Part shown: one piece after another, positions 58,063 to 64,000 of the stretch
Layout of the letters: each line of letters starts with the position of its first letter
How positions within the stretch are numbered: the first letter of the stretch is position 1
NCBI GenBank assembly: GCA_963825405.1
Contig: CAWGTB010000005.1
Location: 186,001 to 250,000 of the forward strand
Source: JACPNO01 sp963825405
Lineage (GTDB): Bacteria; Acidobacteriota; Terriglobia; Bryobacterales; Bryobacteraceae
DNA length: 64,000 bases
Reading direction: 5' to 3'
The notes under the pieces: generated by a model
Database searches by the model: none
What the model was told of the DNA's origin: nothing
What the model saw: the letters and a program-made list of their open reading frames with translations, nothing else
Position numbers and translations under genes: made by a program

Positions 58063-58979
58063 CTAAGTAGCCCGCCGCTTGCGCAGTTCGTCCACCGTCA
58101 CCGCCAGGATAATCACCACCCCAATGAGGGCCTGCTGCAGGTAAGGCGATACGCCCAGCAAATCGCTACCGTTGGATAACAGTCCCATGATGAACGCGCC
58201 GACCAGCGTCCCGACCACCGTGCCTTCTCCACCGCGCAGGCTGCCGCCGCCGATCACGACCGCGGCGATGGCCTGCAATTCGTAGCCCTGCCCCGCCGTG
58301 GGCTGCCCGGTCATCAGGCGCGATGCTTCGATCATCCCCGCCAGGCCGGTGAGCATGCCGCCGATCGCGTAGACCGCCGTGGTGTGGAACTTCACGGGAA
58401 TGCCGGCGTAGATCGCGGCTTCCGGATTGCTGCCGATGGCGAAGGCATAGCGCCCCAGGCGCGTGTGTTCCAGAGTCACGTGCGTCAGCAGCGCGCAGAC
58501 CACCAGAATCCACAGCACGAACGGCACGCCCAGGAAGTTGCCTTCGCCCAGGAACGAAAACGCCGGCGGAATTTTGTGCACCGGCAGGCCATTCGAGATG
58601 ATCAGCGTAGTGCCGCGAATGATTCCCAGCGTACCCAGCGTCACGATGAAAGGGGCGATGCGAAGCTGCGTGATGAGCAGGCCGTTGCCCAGTCCACAGA
58701 CCAGGCCGGTCAAGACGCCGATCAGCACGCCAGCGGGAATCGACAGCCCTTTCTCCATGGCCATGGTGCCCAGCAGCCCGCCCATGGCCAGGATCGCGCC
58801 CACGGAAAGGTCGATGCCGCCGGTGATGATGATGAGCGTCATGCCCAGCGACATGATGTTGATCACTGCGGTTTGCCGCACCACGCTCGACAGATTGGTA
58901 TTAGTCAGAAAGTGCGGCGACGCAATCGCCAGCGCCACGAACAGAATGATGAGGCTGATGAACGGCAGCAGGCGCTTGA

Positions 58980-58983
<4 letters not shown>
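58063..58983 (-). CDS. Ribose/simple-sugar ABC transporter permease (RbsC-like)
   Basis: 306 residues, about ten hydrophobic segments. NIMSLGMTLIIITGGIDLSV and GSNPEAAIYAGIPV, and VVIGGGSLRGGEGTVVGT are the hallmarks of CUT2-family sugar permeases. It overlaps the ATPase gene by four bases. No periplasmic sugar-binding protein is encoded beside it in this window, so the sugar is unknown (ribose, xylose, rhamnose or autoinducer-2 are all possible for this family). Confidence 0.93.
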
Positions 58984-60486
<1,503 letters not shown>

Positions 60487-60501
60487 CCGAAGCGAACTAG
60501 T

Positions 60502-60861
60502 TTACACCTGAGGGCGGGGCGATTCCTGGCGGTGTGCTAAGTCTGTGTCCCCAGAGTTGGATAACTTACCCAATCCCAAAGAAAAGAGTAGTGCCAGCCC
60601 AGTGGCCACAAAGGTCAATACGGGCAGCCATACCAATTGCGGTTTCCTTCGTCGGTAAAAGAAAGCGATCGCCAATAAGACTGGATACGACCAGGGCAAC
60701 AAAAAGAATGTATAGGCAGCGAGCGAGGGTCCGCCATCAAAAGCAGCCCCAAATATCCCGGCGATCACCAGGCAAGGCAGGAGCAAGACAAACCATAAGG
60801 TAAGCATGGCTCTGACTTTTGTATCGAGTAGTGCCGGATCTTGGGAGTACTCGAACATCAC
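60502..60861 (-). CDS. Small membrane protein of unknown function
   Basis: 119 residues with three to four hydrophobic segments (LWFVLLLPCLVIAGIFGAAF, SLAAYTFFLLPWSYPVLLAI, VWLPVLTFVATGLALLFSL). No family recognised. Start ATG 60861 or the adjacent ATG 60858. It ends 15 bases before the ABC ATPase start on the same strand and could be part of that transcript. Lower GC than its neighbours (visible in its A/T-rich codons), as also in the membrane protein at 52891, hints at acquisition or relaxed codon use. Confidence 0.65.
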   Translation of the reverse strand: MMFEYSQDPALLDTKVRAMLTLWFVLLLPCLVIAGIFGAAFDGGPSLAAYTFFLLPWSYPVLLAIAFFYRRRKPQLVWLPVLTFVATGLALLFSLGLGKLSNSGDTDLAHRQESPRPQV

Positions 60862-60942
60862 CGTGAGCGCTTTAAGTTTAGCCTGTTGCTAAATGCCAGA
60901 AGCCCACCGTCCAGATGTGATCCGAGAAATTAGCGCACTACC

Positions 60943-62307
60943 CTATTCTTCGTCCGGCCCCAAATCCGCTGCGCGGTTCTCGAATTTGGTGAGCTCGTGC
61001 ATGAAGACCAGGTCGACTTTGCCGATCGGGCCGTTGCGCTGCTTGGCCACGATTAGCTCGGCCAGGCCGCGCAGATCGTCGCGATCGCGCTTGTAGACCT
61101 CTTCGCGGAAGATGAATGCCACCAGATCAGCGTCCTGCTCGATCGATCCCGATTCGCGCAAGTCGCTCAACTGCGGGCGGTGGTCGCCCTGCCGCGTTTC
61201 AGGCGCGCGGCTTAACTGAGAAAGCACCAGCATCGGCACGTTCAGTTCCTTGGCCAGCAGTTTCATGCCGCGCGAAATGGTGCTGATTTCCTGGTTACGA
61301 TTCTCGAACCGGCCGCGCCCGCTCATCAACTGCAGGTAATCCACCACGACTAGACCGAGCTTGCGCTCCTGCGCCAGGCGGCGCAGCTTGGCGTGCATGT
61401 CCATCAGGTTGGCGCCGGCTGTGTCGTCGATGTACAGCGGGCAATCGACTAATTGCGAAGCAGCCGCGGTGAGACGGCGCCGCTCGTCCGCGCTCAGGTA
61501 GCCGATGCGGAAATGATGGCTATCGACGCGCGCCGCCGCGCACAGCAGGCGCGTGAGGAGCGATTCCTGCGACATTTCGAGCGAAAAAACCGCCACCGTC
61601 TCCTGCAGCTTGGACGCCACGTGATGGGCGATGTTGAGCGCAAGCGCCGTTTTGCCCATCGAGGGACGCGCGGCCAAAATGAGCAGTTCGCCGGCGTGCA
61701 GCCCGCCCGTCATCTCATCCAATTTGGTGAAGCCGGTGCTGATGCCTTTGATGCGCTGGCTGGGATCGAGAAACGTGTTGATGCCGCCCGGATAGCCGTC
61801 GATGACTTCCTGCGGCGAGACCAGGCCGGTGCGCTGGCGCGCATCGCCCAGCTTGAGCAGCGTCTCTTCGGCGCCGGCGAGAATATCGCTCGCGTTATCC
61901 TGGCCCTGAAACGCGCGGGTCATCATCTCTTGCGATGCAAAGATAATGCGCCGCAGTAGGGCTTTTTCCTTGACGATACGGACGTAGCTGTCGACGTTGA
62001 AAATCTGCGGCAGGCCGTCATCGAGCGAAACGATGTAGCTGATGCCATCGCAGGATTCGAGCTCGCCGTGGCGCACCAGTTCGTTGGCCAACGTGATGCG
62101 GTCGATTTTTTCGCCGCGCTCGCGCAAGCCGCCCATGCGCTTGAAGATGCGGCGGTGCTTCTCCAGGCTGAAGTCGTCGGCATCCAGCACGCCGGCGGTC
62201 GTGAGGTAGTGCGCCTCGTCCATCAGGATCGACCCCAGCACGAAACGCTCGGCGTCGAGGTTGGTGGGCAGACCTTTATCGAGAGCAATGCTGGCAGAAC
62301 TGGACAT
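60943..62307 (-). CDS. dnaB: Replicative DNA helicase DnaB
   Basis: 454 residues, intact. The N-terminal domain (LPTNLDAERFVLGSILMD) is followed by the RecA-like motor: STGFTKLDEMTGGLHAGELL, Walker A ARPSMGKTA (213-221), FSLEMSQESLLTRLL, LVVVDYLQLM (Walker B) and QLSRAPETRQGDHRPQLSDL, all diagnostic of DnaB. It unwinds DNA at the replication fork. No intein is present. A housekeeping gene amid accessory genes, and a good marker for placing the organism phylogenetically. Confidence 0.97.
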   Translation of the reverse strand: MSSSASIALDKGLPTNLDAERFVLGSILMDEAHYLTTAGVLDADDFSLEKHRRIFKRMGGLRERGEKIDRITLANELVRHGELESCDGISYIVSLDDGLPQIFNVDSYVRIVKEKALLRRIIFASQEMMTRAFQGQDNASDILAGAEETLLKLGDARQRTGLVSPQEVIDGYPGGINTFLDPSQRIKGISTGFTKLDEMTGGLHAGELLILAARPSMGKTALALNIAHHVASKLQETVAVFSLEMSQESLLTRLLCAAARVDSHHFRIGYLSADERRRLTAAASQLVDCPLYIDDTAGANLMDMHAKLRRLAQERKLGLVVVDYLQLMSGRGRFENRNQEISTISRGMKLLAKELNVPMLVLSQLSRAPETRQGDHRPQLSDLRESGSIEQDADLVAFIFREEVYKRDRDDLRGLAELIVAKQRNGPIGKVDLVFMHELTKFENRAADLGPDEE

Positions 62308-62622
62308 TGGCGCGAATGTATTACGTTACCGTGAAGGGATCGCCCTCATGGGATAGAATTTTGCTCCCCTGTTTTGTTCGCCGTACCCTCTGAACAAAAC
62401 GGCAATGCGCGTCCACAGGCAAGAGCGCGGGTAAGTCTTCCCGAATCAGACGCACTGAACGAGGGGTGCGCGGGTTTGCACAGATATTCACACGCTTTGC
62501 ACAAGCCAAAACAAAATTGGCTCTTTCTGTTTTAGCGCAGTCGGAGGAGGTTTGCCAGGGGGTGGCCGCACCCGCTTGCCAAGATGAATTTATAGGCGTG
62601 GAAATTAAGAGTGGGAGGTTTT
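62308..62622. other. Intergenic region between dnaB and the DUF4267-like gene, with two inverted repeats
   Basis: 315 bases without a convincing gene; a 62-residue frame on the minus strand lacks family features. GTTTTGTTC (62371-62379) / GAACAAAAC (62392-62400) form a 9-bp stem with 12-base loop. AGCCAA (62504-62509) / TTGGCT (62517-62522) form a 6-bp stem followed by CTTTCTGTTTT, a weak terminator-like shape. It should contain both divergent promoters. Confidence 0.5.
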
Positions 62623-63024
62623 ATGCCTGAGATCACTTACCTGGCGGTTGATTCCGTGCTGTTTTGGTTGACCGCTTTGATTGCCGCGGGCATTATCTTC
62701 ATTGGCGCGCGCTTTATCGTGGCGCCTTTTCCGGCCGCGGCAGCATTCGGCGTGCCCACCGGCGCAACGGAACGCTTCACCTACCTGTGGGCCAAAGGGA
62801 CGCGCGATATCGTATCGGGATTACTGCTGGGCGGATTGCTCTGGCTGAAAGTCAGCCTGGGCGTGCTCGCCGCCTTCCTTTACATTGCGTCTCTGATTCC
62901 GTTCGGCGATATGTTCACCGTGTATGCCCAGATGAGAACCAAAAACGTTGCGGCTCTGATCATTCACGGCGGTACGGCGGTGTTTATGTGCGTCCTGGCG
63001 TCGCTGCTTCTGGAGGCTCGTTAG
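62623..63024 (+). CDS. DUF4267-like small membrane protein
   Basis: 133 residues from ATG 62623, which has GGGAGG eight bases upstream; a GTG 12 bases earlier would include the ribosome-binding site and is rejected. Four membrane helices (FWLTALIAAGIIFIGARFIV, GLLLGGLLWLKVSLGVLAAF, FLYIASLIPFGDMFTVY, ALIIHGGTAVFMCVLASLLL). The pattern PFPAAAAFGVP ... LWAKGTRDIVSGLLL matches DUF4267 proteins of unknown function. Transcribed alone, with a family-B hairpin just after the stop. Confidence 0.78.
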   Translation: MPEITYLAVDSVLFWLTALIAAGIIFIGARFIVAPFPAAAAFGVPTGATERFTYLWAKGTRDIVSGLLLGGLLWLKVSLGVLAAFLYIASLIPFGDMFTVYAQMRTKNVAALIIHGGTAVFMCVLASLLLEAR

Positions 63025-63042
63025 GCTGACGCTGGTGAGTTA

Positions 63043-63071
63043 AGTGGGGCAGGTCGGGGACCTGCCCCACT
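63043..63071. repeat. Family-B palindromic repeat (perfect copy)
   Basis: Arms AGTGGGGCAGGTC (63043-63055) and GACCTGCCCCACT (63059-63071) are perfect reverse complements with a GGG loop. It lies between the ends of two convergent genes and could serve both transcripts as a 3' hairpin. Confidence 0.8.
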
Positions 63072-63093
63072 CGGCTTTCTTAGAGAGCGGGTT

Positions 63094-64000
63094 CTAGAAG
63101 TTGCCGTGGAATCCCTGGGGAACGAATTCCGAGCCGTCCAGGTCGGCGTCGGTAAAGCCGAAGACGAAAAACTGATTGGGATTGGGGATCTGGTTTCCAT
63201 TCGCGTCGGCGACGGTTTGCAGGAAGTCATTGTCATTGGCAACCCACAGGGTGTGCAGCTTAGCGCCGTGCTCCGTGACGTCAGGGCCGAAGGTGATGCC
63301 TTCGATCTTGGCTGGAATCTCGCCGGCGGCGATGCCATTGGCGGTGAGCACTTTGACAAGATCCAGGAACAGCGTCTTGCCGACGGCGTGCGTTGAGGCG
63401 GTGGTTCCGTCCATGGAGCTGATGTCGACCGCGCCGGCCAGGTCAATTTTGAAAAGCTGCTTCACCTTAGCGTTGTCACCATTCGCGCGTCCCTTGCCGT
63501 CACGTTCATCGACCAGGAACTCGTGCTCGTTGAGGGCGAGCATTTCACTCACTCCGGAACCAGTGGTGAGCAAGTAAGCATATTGGTGAGTGACGTTGCC
63601 GGAGGCGATGTCGATGGTGACGATGCGCAGCAGCTTGGTGGCGCCTTCGTTGGCGTCCTGGATCAGCGGAGCCTGGATGATGCCGACCAGGGTGAGCCCG
63701 TCGGGCGTGATGGCCAGACCTTCCATGCCTTTGTTGGCGGTGCGTCCGATGATGTTGCCGCTGATTTCGTTAGCGCCGACCGGACTCAGGTTGGGTACGT
63801 AAAAAGACGCCGGGAGCTGGAACGAGCGGAGGCGCACGCCGAGGTTCCGATCGAACTCATACACATACGGACCGTACTCGTCGGAGATGTAAACTCGCCG
63901 GCCGTCGTTGGACACGCGTATGCCTTCGGTGTCGAAGCGGGCATCTTTGGGATCGCCGGAATTTTGGTTGGGATCGAAGTTGTCGGAACGTCCGGTGAAG
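63094..64000 (-). CDS. Phytase-like esterase (esterase-like activity of phytase) protein, N-terminus outside window
   Basis: The frame is open to the end of the window, so ~302 C-terminal residues are present. DARFDTEGIRVSNDGRRVYI, SDEYGPYVYEFDRNLGVRLR, GMEGLAITPDGLTLVGIIQA, SEMLALNEHEFLVDERDGKG and KIEGITFGPDVTEHGAKLHT mark the 'phytase-like' beta-propeller found in secreted hydrolases of many bacteria. Acidic residues in EGIR, EGLA and EGIT are the putative calcium-binding positions. It ends FVPQGFHGNF. The enzymatic role is poorly known. Confidence 0.85.
   Translation of the reverse strand, partial: FTGRSDNFDPNQNSGDPKDARFDTEGIRVSNDGRRVYISDEYGPYVYEFDRNLGVRLRSFQLPASFYVPNLSPVGANEISGNIIGRTANKGMEGLAITPDGLTLVGIIQAPLIQDANEGATKLLRIVTIDIASGNVTHQYAYLLTTGSGVSEMLALNEHEFLVDERDGKGRANGDNAKVKQLFKIDLAGAVDISSMDGTTASTHAVGKTLFLDLVKVLTANGIAAGEIPAKIEGITFGPDVTEHGAKLHTLWVANDNDFLQTVADANGNQIPNPNQFFVFGFTDADLDGSEFVPQGFHGNF

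Noticed and set aside
62321..62509. 62-residue frame upstream of dnaB on the minus strand
   Set aside because: No Shine-Dalgarno, no family features, and it spans an inverted repeat; treated as non-coding.

Overview
The window is high-GC bacterial chromosome, probably from an acidobacterium of the Solibacter/Bryobacter type. This assignment is an inference. It rests on three paired Planctomycete-type cytochrome (DUF1549/DUF1553, 'PSD1') and DUF1501 genes, many twin-arginine (TAT) signal peptides, exported PQQ-type and cytochrome c proteins, many secreted carbohydrate- and ester-active enzymes, a PEP-CTERM-like tail, and short palindromic repeats. A planctomycete is the main alternative. No tRNA, rRNA, CRISPR array or insertion sequence was seen.

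Layout. 1-8.3 kb: end of a PKD-domain protein, a DinB-like gene behind a 10-bp inverted repeat that includes its Shine-Dalgarno, an exported alpha/beta hydrolase, a TAT aldo/keto reductase, a PQQ dehydrogenase-cytochrome c pair, a CBM9-like protein and an S9 peptidase. 8.3-13.1 kb: first PSD1-DUF1501 pair, followed by an SDR. 13.3-20.4 kb: a TAT-tagged aminotransferase, a TPR-like protein, and a tight four-gene operon (beta-propeller, two TAT-tagged SelA-like PLP enzymes, ceramidase-like hydrolase). 20.5-29.6 kb: PEP-CTERM-like remnant, second PSD1-DUF1501 pair, a PIN/Phd toxin-antitoxin pair, and third DUF1501-PSD1 pair on the opposite strand. 29.6-31.7 kb: phytanoyl-CoA dioxygenase-like gene and an MFS transporter.

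31.7-45.2 kb (minus strand) is the most unusual part. It is a five-gene, 13.5-kb operon in the order two phage-tail-fibre-like secreted proteins, a heparinase-like protein, a kelch/Ig-like giant and a GH106-like glycosidase. 45.3-52 kb carries secreted hydrolases: alpha/beta hydrolase, GH32-like enzyme, and an overlapping esterase-nucleoside hydrolase-tannase operon. 52-55.7 kb (minus) holds ECF sigma, anti-sigma, chlorite-dismutase family protein, membrane protein, small DUF5818-like protein and MsrA, which together look like an oxidant-stress operon. 55.9-56.1 kb holds a 19-residue Lys/Ala-rich peptide gene with its own strong promoter and terminator. 56.1-64 kb: MidA-like methyltransferase, small unknowns, a ribose-type ABC permease and a damaged ATPase, DnaB, a DUF4267-like protein, and the end of a phytase-like esterase.

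As given, about twenty genes are interrupted by single-base insertions or deletions. In most, both sides of the break match one family, and adding or removing one base restores a continuous protein. The breaks cluster at 2.8-8 kb, 38-49 kb and 51-54 kb, while long genes elsewhere are intact. Uncorrected sequencing error is the likelier cause, so these genes are annotated over their full inferred extent and the break positions are given.
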